DNA from: Ianthella basta | Lineage: Eukaryota; Porifera; Demospongiae; Verongiida; Ianthellidae | Reading direction: 5' to 3' | DNA length: 64,000 bases | NCBI GenBank assembly: GCA_964019415.1 | Contig: OZ025868.1 | Coordinates: 6,737,659 to 6,801,658, forward strand | Translations under genes and position numbers: made by a program | Notes under the pieces: model-generated | What the model was told of the DNA's origin: nothing | What the model saw: only the letters and a program-made list of their open reading frames with translations | The model's database searches: none | In this document: in pieces, positions 12,768 through 24,500 of the stretch | Layout: each line of letters starts with the position of its first letter | How positions within the stretch are numbered: position 1 is the stretch's first letter

Positions 12768-13100
12768 ATGGCCGCTCGACCTACTCCAACAAGGTACTCA
12801 TCTATACTGATTCTTAGGAACCTGAACCTCCCCGAACACCGACCTCAGTGAGAGTTGATGATCATCTCTTCTTACCACTGTGTTCGTTTGGAGGCGATCG
12901 AACGAGGGTAAAGATACTTTATCAACGAGCGAACAGAGATCGCAAACAGTACACAACACTCCAGAGCTCACTGTTCCTTAGTCCCTGAACCTCCCGGAAA
13001 TCCGACTTCACAGAGTATAAATGACTAACTCTTCTTTACTTCGTCCTCATGTGAAGAAGAACTATCGAGGGTAAAAATGTCTTATTATCGAAAGTATCAC
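12768..13100 (+). repeat. ATGGCCGCTCGACC repeat, copy 1 (two half-units)
   Basis: This is one of six related blocks (others start at 16133, 47514, 54449, 60505 and 62094). Each begins with ATGGC, continues through a CCTGAACCTCC segment and usually a GTGAGT-like site, and ends in GAGGGTAAAGATGTTTTAT. All but one contain a second, diverged half-unit. The frame from the ATG encodes MAARPTPTR here but is not conserved at equal length in all copies. It could be a decayed exon plus flanking intron, or a dispersed repeat. Confidence 0.6.
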
Positions 13101-13122
13101 ACGTGTTAGCTACGTAGCTACC

Positions 13123-13160
13123 GCCATAGATAATATAAAGCGTACGATTTATATTATCTA
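13123..13160. repeat. Near-perfect palindrome, conserved in both duplicates
   Basis: ATAGATAATATAAA and its reverse complement flank a CG-rich centre. The matching sequence at about 60863-60898 has changes in the centre that leave it more nearly perfect. It is probably a small foldback. Confidence 0.6.
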
Positions 13161-13590
13161 TGCTACCACTAATAGTTAGCTACTAATATTATAGATCATC
13201 TATATAGCTATTTAAATAATGTATATATATATAATGTTATGCTACCAGTGGATTAATAGCTCCTCCACTTACATGTCTAACTCTCACAGAATAACTAATC
13301 CTGTTTTCTACGTATGTTACAGTACTCCGTGCTCTCTCTAACAGGTTAATTAATTATGTTTCTACATAGCTATCTAAATATTATGTAGCTAGGTAGCTAT
13401 AGAGTACATGGGCAGTAGGCCGATTAAGTTGCAGATCTAGAGCTGGTCAGCAGTGCTAGCTAAGTAAGGTAGATAGCTATAAGTTGTGCCCAATTATCAT
13501 TCAGGTATTGATGAATCTTATTGAACTATCACAGCCTTCATTGCACATTCAGTGTAAAATTCGAAGAGCAATTCTCCAGTTTCACACAAG

Positions 13591-13711
13591 GGGAGGTGGA
13601 AGCAGGATGTTACAGTTTAAGAGCTTTTGTCAACTGTTTACAGAGTCAGGCTCTGTAAGCAGTTGACAAAGGCTGTTGAGTCAAAACTGTTACGTTTCCA
13701 CCTCTCCTTCA
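13591..13711. repeat. Hairpin element with GGGAGGTGGAA ends
   Basis: The arms run from GGGGAGGTGGAAGC inward to CAGAGTCAGGCTCTG and back out to TTCCACCTCTCC, forming an almost continuous foldback of about 120 bases. It is non-coding and lies only in the left copy of the segmental duplication. Confidence 0.65.
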
Positions 13712-13894
13712 TATAAAGCTGTAGTACTAGTGTTGCATGCTCTTTGAGTTCATTTTCATGTTGAATCAACTAATGCCTGATTACATGTCATTGCATGCAG
13801 GCTTTTAGCTATAGCTGCAATGTATCTATAACTTCGAATTCAATGTGCATGTTTTGTAATTTAATGTGGTAATCATTTATTCACAGCTACAACA

Positions 13895-14010
13895 TTTACA
13901 GCCTTTCCTACATGTGTAGTCACAAAGAGGCTCTCAACGGCCACTGACTTCCTTCCAGTGACATTGTACCTGACGTCCATGTTCACCAGCACATTCCTGT
14001 TACCTCCAAT
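13895..14010 (-). pseudogene. Remnant of a gene E-type terminal tail exon
   Basis: On the minus strand this aligns with the last exon of gene E (48169-48422): the stretches encoding RNVLVNMDV and VTGRKS.AVESL are recognisable, but the YDYIQ end is disrupted by indels and the Pro-rich/NPVY half is missing. No partner exons are seen nearby. A second E-like gene therefore probably once lay in this region. Confidence 0.65.
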
Positions 14011-16132
14011 TGCAAACTATGCTTGTGTATGCACTTATGTATGTGTTGTACATATGCCACTGTTAGGCTGATCTCATATGCACTCTACGAAGTGTTCAGT
14101 GCAGGACAGTGTTCAGCAACACAGTGACCTTCCAAGGAACAGGTGTGCAGAGAACATAATTATGCACACTTGATTTATTACACGCATTATTTCTCTTACA
14201 GCCAATTCCTTGCCTAGCCAATTAACCATAATTATTATAAGGTACTTAGCAAGCTAGTCCCCCAATGTTTGCATTGCGTTCCTCCCCATAGCTACGTAAT
14301 ACATACAGCTACTGAAGGTAGTGCTGCTCTGCTATTATGTGCTAAAGATTTGTGGATTTTGTATCTGTCATTGCGAGTTTAGGATTCAGGGTGAAAAATA
14401 TTATCATGGTTTAATTTATTCATTATTCTTGCACCTCATGTCACTGACACAATGACTGTGTTCAAGTTCTTTATGTTTACGTCTATGTATTGTTGTTGAA
14501 GTAACTAGCTATAAATTGTTTGTCAATATAGGTGAATCACTGGGAACTCTTTACAGAAGTCACTAGCCAACTGCAAGATTTTGATTTAGCCAATTGCAAA
14601 TGCTCTGGCATGCAGCTAATCAGAACTGCTGCCCTTTTCAGGTTTGCATGTGTTTACAACTGTGCATATTGTACTCACACACACCAAAACATGTACGTTG
14701 TTTGTGGCATTAAACTTAGTCTTCTCTGGGAACTTTGAAAGCAAAATACTATGGTATGCATAGTATGCTTTGAACTTTAGTTGCCAGTAACATCTTTAAA
14801 AGGCCAGGAAGCCAGACTTTCTCCACTGCCTGTTACTCAAATGTCTGTGCACCTTCATAATAGGGAAGTCCTACATTGTTACACCATGCAAGCACATTGC
14901 TGATTAATCGCTGTAACACTATATATCGCTAACAACATGCAACATTGAAGCAGTTAGCTAGTGTCATGGAGAGGCCGGCCGTGAAGCCAGACTCACTTCA
15001 CTGCTTGTTACTCAAATGTCTGTGCACTTGTATGTCTGTACGTGTGTACATGTGTTGTCTGCACAGAGAGTGATGTGGTATTTGGACGTTTTTACCTTTA
15101 TCTCTTCATAAGATGTTATGGGCTTGTGGGTCATCTGGGAGTGTGCAGGAGAGTTTGAAGTTGTGACCTTGCAGGATACTTGTCTGGGTCTGAGTATGTA
15201 GACTTCACATTGATTAATATTATTGGTATCTGTCCTGATGGTGTAGCTAGCTCCCCATGCTGGTCTGGAGTAGTTATTGTATGTATACTAACTATAGTAA
15301 CTAACGAATGAATGAGGCAAAGTGCTATACACTATGAGGCATTTGATCATTGCATTTTCATAGGGAAGCTGAAATTAAAATGGAAAATTCAACAATATTA
15401 TGTAGCTACATTGTGAAATTACTCACTGAAGTTGTTACTACTCATGTGTTGAAACCAATTATAGAACAATAATCTGAATGACTGAATACTGCTGCAGCTG
15501 TACTTGGACACGTACTTGATTCGGCCAAGTATCACACTAGCTACATCCACGATCCACCTTTGACTTCAACCATAGTCTGTAGCTACCATGTCTTGAGAAC
15601 CAGACTGCAAGTTGTACATGCAACAGTCTGACTTGCAAAGTTAGTGGTAGCTAGCTACACTTGTGCAGACTGCAAATTGAAAGAGTATATACTGTACAAA
15701 TTATGCTCAATAATAATGCATGTCCAGACTAGCTACATAGTTAGCTACGTAGCTAGCTATATAGCTAACCAACAAATAGCTATAGAATGCGTAGCAGCTT
15801 GAGCTCGGCGTTGACCAGTATCTTCGCAAGATAAGCTGATGAGGTGAAGTGATGTAGTTTACTCTTTAGAAAGGTTGAATATGGAAGACCCCATTGCTCA
15901 TTCATTAGCCATGGGATTAAGATGCAGCTAGTTAGCTAAGGTGGACCATGCATGACTCAGATTGAGAGGTGTAGCTAGGTAGCTAGCCACTAATAATTTT
16001 ACACAGCACTATAGCATCATTGTAAGGGGCTATCACAGGGCATTGCTAGTAAGAGGTCCCTTAAATTAATCACGAGCTTTGATATGCTAATGATACTCAA
16101 GGTGATGAAGGGAGTCCCCGTGTCTGAAAAAC

Positions 16133-16450
16133 ATGGCTGCTCGACCTCTTTCAGCTAAGGCACTCAGTTATACTGTTTCTTGGGAATCTGAACCTCCCTG
16201 AACCTCAGTGAGTGTTGATAACTAACTCTTGTTACTGTTTTAGTTTGGAGGCGATTGAAGGAGGGTAAAGGTACTTTATCAGCAAACAAAACGGACCGCA
16301 AACAGTACTCAACACTCCAGAGCTCGCTGTTCCTGAACCTTCCTGAACCTTCCTGAATGTCGACCTCGGTGAGTGGTATTGACTGACCCTTCTTTGCTCT
16401 GTGCTGGTTTGTAGTGGAACCAATGAGGGTAAAGATGTTTTATTAGGGAA
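16133..16450 (+). repeat. ATGGCCGCTCGACC repeat, copy 2
   Basis: The start ATGGCTGCTCGACC is followed by two half-units, each with a CCTGAACC segment, a GTGAGT-like site and a GAGGGTAAAG end. It is nearly identical to the copy at 62094-62410 because both lie in the segmental duplication. Within the ATG frame a stop follows after 22 codons, unlike the longer frame at 47514. Confidence 0.6.
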
Positions 16451-16484
16451 CATTTGCAAATTACTAGTAACAGAACTGGTAGTA

Positions 16485-16510
16485 GTCAGGCATCACATGA
16501 TGCCTGACTA
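16485..16510. repeat. Perfect short palindrome AGTCAGGCATCA
   Basis: AGTCAGGCATCACATGATGCCTGACT reads the same on both strands. A second small stem at 16972-17006 (GATATAACTACCC and its complement) lies in the same block. Both are preserved in the right duplicate near 62450 and 62940. Confidence 0.6.
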
Positions 16511-17130
16511 AACTGGTAGGGGAAGTATAAAAGGAAGGTAAATTACAGATAAACTGAAGGCAGTGTAGCTAAATTCTTCCCCAAGGCTATCTGCAGTGCA
16601 TGACTTACTGGCCTTAAGTGTTGCATTATTCTGGGCTGCATGCATATGGCCATGCAAGGCACAATGTATCTATTTACGTAGCTGCATGTTAGGTTATTTA
16701 TGCAGGTTTTTGTCGATCCACACTGATAATTGCTTTGAAATATTTAGTGCCGTACATGTTTGATCAATATCATGAGCATGCATGTACCTGTACGTAGTGC
16801 ACGCTTGCTACTTGTATAATTTTTAAGATGTGAACACATACGTATGTTGGTCCAGCAGCAAGCTCCACAGATAAGTATATGTAGTATTCATGCATATCGT
16901 GTATCATCAAAATCATATTACCTCTGATCTGGTCAAGATCCATGCATGGCCACCACAAAATTTTAAGCAAAGATATAACTACCCCTGGATCAGGGTAGTT
17001 ATATCATAATTAAATGTAGCTACAGAAATCTTTGTGCACATGGAAGCTTAATTGCCACTTGAATGCTAGCTACAAGGTCCCAACCCACTTTAAGTCATCC
17101 ACTTTAAGTGTGTGCATATGTTAATGTGTG

Positions 17131-17153
17131 TGTGTGGGGGGGGGGGGGGGGGG
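17131..17153. repeat. (TG)n followed by poly-G
   Basis: A short TG run passes into a long uninterrupted G run. The right duplicate (63090-63119) has different TG and G counts, as expected for a mutable tract. Confidence 0.8.
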
Positions 17154-17588
17154 TGTATGGATATCTCAGAGTATAGAGTACAGCTAGCTGCAGACAGTAT
17201 GCAATAGTGAATGTACATGAAAGTCTGAATACTTCCAGTGTCTGATTAGTCTATTGAGCAAGAAATCTTTTACATTACAGGTAATTATAAATGGATGAAG
17301 AGAAAGGGAGAGGCCAATGTGAATTTCTCAGAGAAAACTCTTCTCCACTCCTTCAGAATTAGCTGCTTCAAGTGTGTTTAGTTGAATGTGGAGGCTAAAT
17401 ACTTCGTTAACTTGTGGGTGTCACTGAGGTGCTACTAGGCGCTAGTATATAACTGAAATGAACTTGGTCAGTAGCTAATGAATAAAGAAATGTCTGCTAG
17501 GCCCTTTCTTTCGCATCCCCTGTTATAATTTCCAGTTACATGAAAAGTTAAAGAGAGCTTGAAAATGAAAACTACTGTATGATATGTT

Positions 17589-18366
17589 TCAATCGTGTCT
17601 GAACACTATCGCAAAACAAGCACTCCATGTCTCTCTCTGTCTTAGTCCAAATGGTTCGTTTAGCTTGTTGATCCTGACTGAATTGATGTCCCACCTAGAA
17701 TCAGAAGTGCCAGTATTCGCACCCAGTTGACCTGTTGGACAATCACCACTTCCAGATCTTAGTTCCATGATAGCTAAATGAAGGCAGAAAGAAGACAACA
17801 CTATGCAAGTTACACATTTCCCAGAATATTACACTAGGAAGCAGCTCTTAATGCCCTCCTAAAGTCACAAATGGATTCATTTGCCCAAAGATAGACATAA
17901 TTTTATATGACACAGCAAAGCAGAGATGGTTCCAGAATCAGATTTTCATAATCAATCATCATACCTCTGTTGGAGTTGCGTACACACATTTCCTCAGGGC
18001 AAAGGACCAAGTTGCCATTGAAATCCCGACAGGTTGGTTCTTCCACTGGCTTTGTGTAGGCACTTGGACTGACGTCACCGTCTGCATCCCTGATCATGTT
18101 GGTGCTCGTCCACAAAAGGCAACCACTACCATTGCTATTTGAAGGCCGCACATTAGCTATTAGCAACAAAGGGAGGAAGAACGGTAGGTGATGGGACTAA
18201 ACGACTGATGATGGATACACAAATGATACATATATACTGGTCATGATTTGCAATCGTTGGATTGAGCCATGTACATATGTGCACAGAACTGAGGAGATTC
18301 TATTTGTGCATGCATGTGCATGTGTCATGGCGGCAAGAAGACCACGTGGTCGCTGAATGAGACCAC

Positions 18367-18458
<92 letters not shown>

Positions 18459-18463
18459 GCACC

Positions 18464-18512
<49 letters not shown>

Positions 18513-18518
18513 GCACCC

Positions 18519-18585
<67 letters not shown>

Positions 18586-21500
18586 GCAAGAACATGTCTT
18601 ACAATTCTCTCCAGTTAATCCAAGTTTCACATTAGTGGCATTCACACCCAGCAGTACAGGTTCACCTGAGGATAATAAACACAATAGTACATATACGTAC
18701 ATTAACATACATACACTGCTTCAGGGTCTCTATTAACTACAGGTGTATCGTCTACGTACGTATGGTGGGCTACACTATTAGCCTTGTGATGAAATAACAG
18801 GTTTACCAGCAGTGGGCACTTCGCCTCCAGTGCATCCTGCTCCACCAGGCTCATCATCATCCCCAGAGTCACTGTCACTGTCGTCTAGAAGTGCAAACAT
18901 GAATATTCGTATACACATGCACGCAGCACAGATCAAGGTTAATTAAACACCTATAAATTGTATTGACACCACACGTGTGCACCACATACCATCTATGTTT
19001 GGCCGTTCCATGTGCCGGGATTCTTTCGCTGTCACATCCAGACTAGGAGGTCCTGAAGGACCCTTGCCACCAGGTTTGTAAGGCAACAGATTTGTTTCAG
19101 TTTGAGCCGAAGCATCCAGGCTGCTAGCAGAATCCCTCCCAATTGGATGTCCAACCTCTCCTGCAACTGTATACGTACATAGCTAGTATATTACTGCCTA
19201 TGTAATATAACCACTGATGTATATAAAAATATATGACTGCACTAACTTGTCTTGCTTGCAGGGGATACCATCACTGAAGGTGGTGGCGTTGCTGCACTAG
19301 TGTATTCTGGAATCACGTCTTCAAACACTGGGATGGATGCAATATTTGGTAAACACAGGTGTGGACTCACAGCTGTGGCACATATAGAGTAACAGAACAC
19401 TTCTACATAATGTTCAAGTATCCTTCCTGAAATCTAAATGTCAATACGCTCATACTAGCTGTACATAAGTATAAAATATTATGCCAGATTTACACTCACC
19501 TGGGATAACTTTAGTAGTGTTCGCATCCATGAAAGGAGTGGCAGGCATCACTACCAGTTCTGCTTGCTTGCCATAGTCAGGGAGGCGGATCTCTGAAACC
19601 ACCAGCACTACTTTTTGACTGTAGAAAATCTGCTTGGCTGCAGCTGTCAACAGCAGGAAGGGGAAAATGTAACGTGGTGGTAGAAATGCTCTTGATAGTT
19701 TAATTGATATTACTTAGTCAGAGCAAAAGATCACCTATGTATATAACTTACTAGTAGTCACAAGCTCACTGCACTCCACCGCATGTGACACTTCCATTTC
19801 CTACAGCAATGAAGCCGTGATGTGGAAGTATGTCAAAGTTAATACAATGCCCATTGCATTACCTAAAAATTAGCACAAAGTGCCTAAACAACTTGGCTAC
19901 TTCATCTTCATATACGCAGCAGTAATGTTCAAGGGCTCATGGGTGGCCCCTGTTTTGATTGTACCAGGACATACATAAAATGCAAGCAGCACCGCTGTAC
20001 ATAAGAAACTAGAAATAATAAAAATTTTCTACAAAAATTGTAAGAATGTAGGGATGGCATAAAAAGGACAGAAACAAGTAAAGGCTGTTACACAGTGGAG
20101 CATTAACCATGGTCCCTACATGCAAGAATGTCGCACCGTATAGTCCTACACCCTTGAATGTAGGGACAATGTTTAATGCTCCACTGTGTAACAGCCTTTA
20201 CTTGTTTCTGTCATTTTTATGCCATCCCATCACAGGCGCTCTCTACATGTAGGCGCACCCTCGCTGTGAAGTAAGGTTAGCTATGTGCACTGTTCAGTCC
20301 CCGCTTCCTCATGGGAAGCTTCGTTTGCCAGTTTTCGGTCGTGTTCAGGAGTAGCGTGACTTTTCGTTTGTATTACAGCATACAAACAACCACTGCCATC
20401 CCTACATCGACAGCACTACTGTGCTGTCTGATAAAGTGCATTCATGCAAACTGAGCGCAAACAGTTAAGGATGCATTTTGGTGAATGTACACCTTTGCCA
20501 ATGCTGTCAACACAGATTGAGTATGCTATAAATACAGTATGTGACAATATAACGTTAACGTTTCGTTTTTACGGAACGCTTAAAGTACGGACCGTCTTTT
20601 ACTGTTGTACGGACCGTAGAACGGAAAGAGTACGTTCGGCCAGAAAAAACAATCGAAAAACGAAACGGTTCCTTTGGTTCAGCGGGCTCGATGTCGACGC
20701 GTAATTGGGCTAATCGTTCTGTAGCCCATGGAAACATTTCGTTCATATAGGCGCACGCATCTGTAGAACTGCACAAGCGTGCTTGTCTCTGACCGTAGAA
20801 CGGAAAGAATACGTTCGGCCAGAAAAAAAACGATCAAAAAACAAAACGGTTCCTTTGGTTCGGCGGGCTCGATGTCAACGCGGAATTGGGCTAATCGTTC
20901 CGTAGCCCGTGGAAACGTTTCGTTCATATAGGCGCACGCATCTGTAGAACTGCACAAGCGTGCTTGTCTCTGACCGTACTACGAAGCGTGCAATGGACGT
21001 GCTTGTCTCTGACCATTCTACGTAGTGTACAACGGACCGTAGAACGGTCGAATTTTACCGTTTAAACGGAACGGAAACGGAACGAAATGTTAACGTTATA
21101 TTGTCCCATACTGTAGATGTAGCTGTGGGTACATTGGTTTTGCATGTCCTCTTGGGGAGCATACGAAAGGGTCCAGGGCTTGCATTTGAATGAAACCAAC
21201 TAAACATTATTGTAAATCATCTAGGTCATTGGGGATTCAATGAAGCTATACATGATTGCAATGAAGAGCTCAATGCAGCATAAAACAAGTGCAATAGCAA
21301 TGGGTGTGTGCACTGGCTTTTGAGTGAGGTACTGCAACATAGTAGCTGGAAGGGTTGATCAGGACATTTCAGTTGTGGACGCCTTCATCAGCAGAATAAT
21401 ATCGAAAAGTGCTGTGTATATATATATTATGTGTTAAGCATAGGAGAAGTGGAAGATGGAGAAAAGATACATACGTAGCTCCTGGTATCCAAGGTGTCCA

Positions 21501-24500
21501 AGTATACATGCCTACATTCACATGGTTTCATTCCATGTAAGCCAAAGAAACTGCTTTGTGCAGTGCAGGAAAGTTTAGCAGACTAATTCAAGCAATACGG
21601 AGATGGTCTAAATACCATGGTTAAGCAATCAAAAACAATGTTAGGAACCACACATTGTGTGAATGAGAGGGGGAGGGGAAATTAGCAGTGAACCAAATCA
21701 AAGCCAGTGACCTCCAGATCTCTAGCAGACCCTTTGGCAGCTGAACCACTGGTCACTGCCAACAGCCATTGATCAATCCCCCCTTGTGGGCGTGCTCTAT
21801 CCAGAGCCTCCTTTGAAGCTCCCACACGGAGTACTGACTATCAGTGTATATCAGTGTAATATTGATATGCTGATGGAATGGATCAGTGGCTATTGGCAGT
21901 GACCAGTGGTTTAGCTGCCAAAGGGTCAGCTAAAGATCTGGAAGTCACTGGCTCTGGTCCAGTTCACTACCATTTTCTTTCTTCTCCTCTCTTTCTCACC
22001 ATGTGTAGTTCTCAGTGTTGTCTTTTAATTAAAGCATAATAATGTATGTGTCCCAACTCCTCCTACACCATCTCATTGAAAACATGAAATGTAGAAGATT
22101 GCAGAGGGGTATGTACCTAAAGAGTACTTGAGTAGCTAGTCTTTTCAAATAATTATTATGCACATACTGTACATACAGTAACTCACACTCTCAAAGCATT
22201 CCCTACAACACCTGTCTAGTGGAGAACAAGTGTCTCCCTGACAGACGTTCTCCTGCAATCAATGACAAGTAAAGTAAACGGACATAATTGAAAGCATCAG
22301 CAGGGCTGGCATGAGATAGAGACAATGTTGCTAGATGCAATACAGTGCATGGAGCATGCACAGATGTTATGGCTGTGAAGTGCAGTCAGTGACACTGCAT
22401 GTACGTATGTATGTACATTCGTATATACGCATGTACGAGTGTTAGTAACAACCACACTGGTGCCAGAACACACTTAGGTTGGATTTATTGGGTAACACTG
22501 CAGTTGCTACTTAAAGGCAAGTACACAAGGCATACATGTGTTCTATTACATACATCATCAATTACAGCATCACTATGACGTCACAGTTATGCAAATACCT
22601 AAGTCTAAGTAAGCATACATACCACTAAAGTATTGCAATTGCCTTGCAATTGACTTTAATTTATTACTAATGGGCATACCAAGCTGAGCTTTGTGAAGTT
22701 TGGCAAACTACATTCTTGGATTATAGATAGTAATAGTGCATACAGATGAGTAGCGTTCACTGTTGTAAGTCAAGCTCTCAAAAAAGGACACACGCATATT
22801 TTGTCTATACTGTTGAGTGCGAACCTCACTCATCTACACCCAATATGCTGAAGCAAATGATTACTATAATTATATGACTCACTGAAACATCATCTTCAAC
22901 TACACCAGTACCCAGTGTGTGAACTTCTTCACAATCAAAGAACTCCTCGGTCTGTTTCACTCCTTTCTCCTGAGTAATAGCTTGGGCTCCCTTGCCTTCT
23001 TTTAGAGTAGACTATGGCAGACGAAAGAACAAGCATTTCAAGTTGCAATGGTAGTCCCAGATATTTAAAACTAGAAATAGTTGTTAGTACACAGTGGGTT
23101 GAGTGTCTATGCAAATACGCATTAGTTAATACCACACACACGTATAATGTATAAATGATATCTACACAAGGCTGAACGCCTAGGGTGGATGTCACTGAGC
23201 ATCACATATGTGAGCGGATTTGAGAAAAGGGACCACTTCGCGCTATGTATAAAGTGTGAGTACGAGCGAAAATACGCAAACAAGTCATGTTTCCAGTAAA
23301 GTCGGATTACTGCATCATAAGCACCTGTGGTATAGTCCCAACATCCTGGCAAAGTTTGAAAACCCGTAGTCCTGTCCTGCGCTTCAAACCAGGAAGAATA
23401 GTTACGCCGTCGCCATGTTTACGAATACAATTACGGAAAGGTTACGAGTAGTTTTCTTGTAATTGCACCGAGCGTATTTTCGTACTTTAAGCGAGCATAT
23501 CTCGGGAACGGGAGCAGCTATTGAAGCGCAACAAAGTGCAACAGAGAGCCATCAACTGTGCTGTGACTTAGTACCACTAACTCAAAATCAAGCTTTAGCG
23601 CGAAGTGGTCTCCTTTCTCAGCTCCGCTCACATATAAGTGTAATAATAAAAAAAATATTTGTAGGAAATTGCCACGGCAGTATATAGTACATGGTTGTCT
23701 AAATCTACGTATGTATGTAAGATTGTAGCAAGGAGTTCGTACTATAATTGTACGAACATCGATCATGCATACGAACATGTGTAAATTCAGAATGAAGTAT
23801 GTAATTATGTTCCTGTGTGGTGTACTTATGTTCTCAAATGCATCCTGAGTGTGCCATACGCATGCAGCAGAGCTAGTATGTAGCTATAACCAACCATTGC
23901 ATACAGTGCTACATTAGTCAGAGGCATACTGATTTACAAATGGACCTGGTGAAGCACACTCTCACCTCAGAGCTATCTCTGAATAGAGACAAAAAACTCG
24001 ATAGACCGTTCTTATCCCTTGAAATACACAAATCCTACAGAACAACATACAAATGTATCATATGTGCATCAGTTCAAATACATGTACTGCAATAACTTAC
24101 TTCAGGAAAGAGTCTACCTGAGTCACTTTCTTGTGAAGCATTATGCCCTTGAAGGACACCATCCTGCAAACACACCAGTCGTACAATTAACATGCAAGCT
24201 TGGCAAATGTATAAATATTACACTGTAGCAGCCATGAGGCTGACATGAGAGAGAATACATTGCATTTACAATGCGCACAAGCAATTCAGTACATGAAGCG
24301 GGAATCAGCAGAACAGCCAGAAAAGCTACGCACGTATACAATATCACTACTCATATATGGCGCCCCATTTGGGTGCATGTTATTACACATGACCATGCTG
24401 GCTCATGAACAGCTCTATAGGAGAATAAGAAAATCCCTTTAACTCATTGTATGCGATACGTATATATGCATGCCAAAAGCTTGTATATAATACGTACTGT

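Larger units (their letters stand above)
11780..18060. repeat. Left copy of a segmental duplication
   Basis: Blocks of this region recur in the same order and orientation at 57400-64000: 11786-11835 with 57402-57465; about 11880-13250 with 59190-60960; about 13490-13555 with 61150-61210; about 15300-18060 with 61340-64000. The last block is almost identical by eye, with scattered substitutions and small indels; the earlier blocks are clearly more diverged. The left copy lacks the stretch holding gene C, and the right copy lacks most of 13560-15300. The block includes the two last exons of gene B. Confidence 0.85.

Noticed and set aside
16232-16459. 75-codon minus-strand frame repeated at 62193-62420
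   Set aside because: It is conserved only because the DNA is duplicated; it runs antisense through the ATGGCCGC repeat and has no motif.
18197-18736. Long open frames of His/Thr or Cys/Val on both strands
   Set aside because: They are translations of a CA/GT microsatellite.
23961-23973. 13-base candidate exon of gene B between exons 7 and 8
   Set aside because: It has AG/GT borders but would end in phase 2, whereas the next exon needs phase 1.
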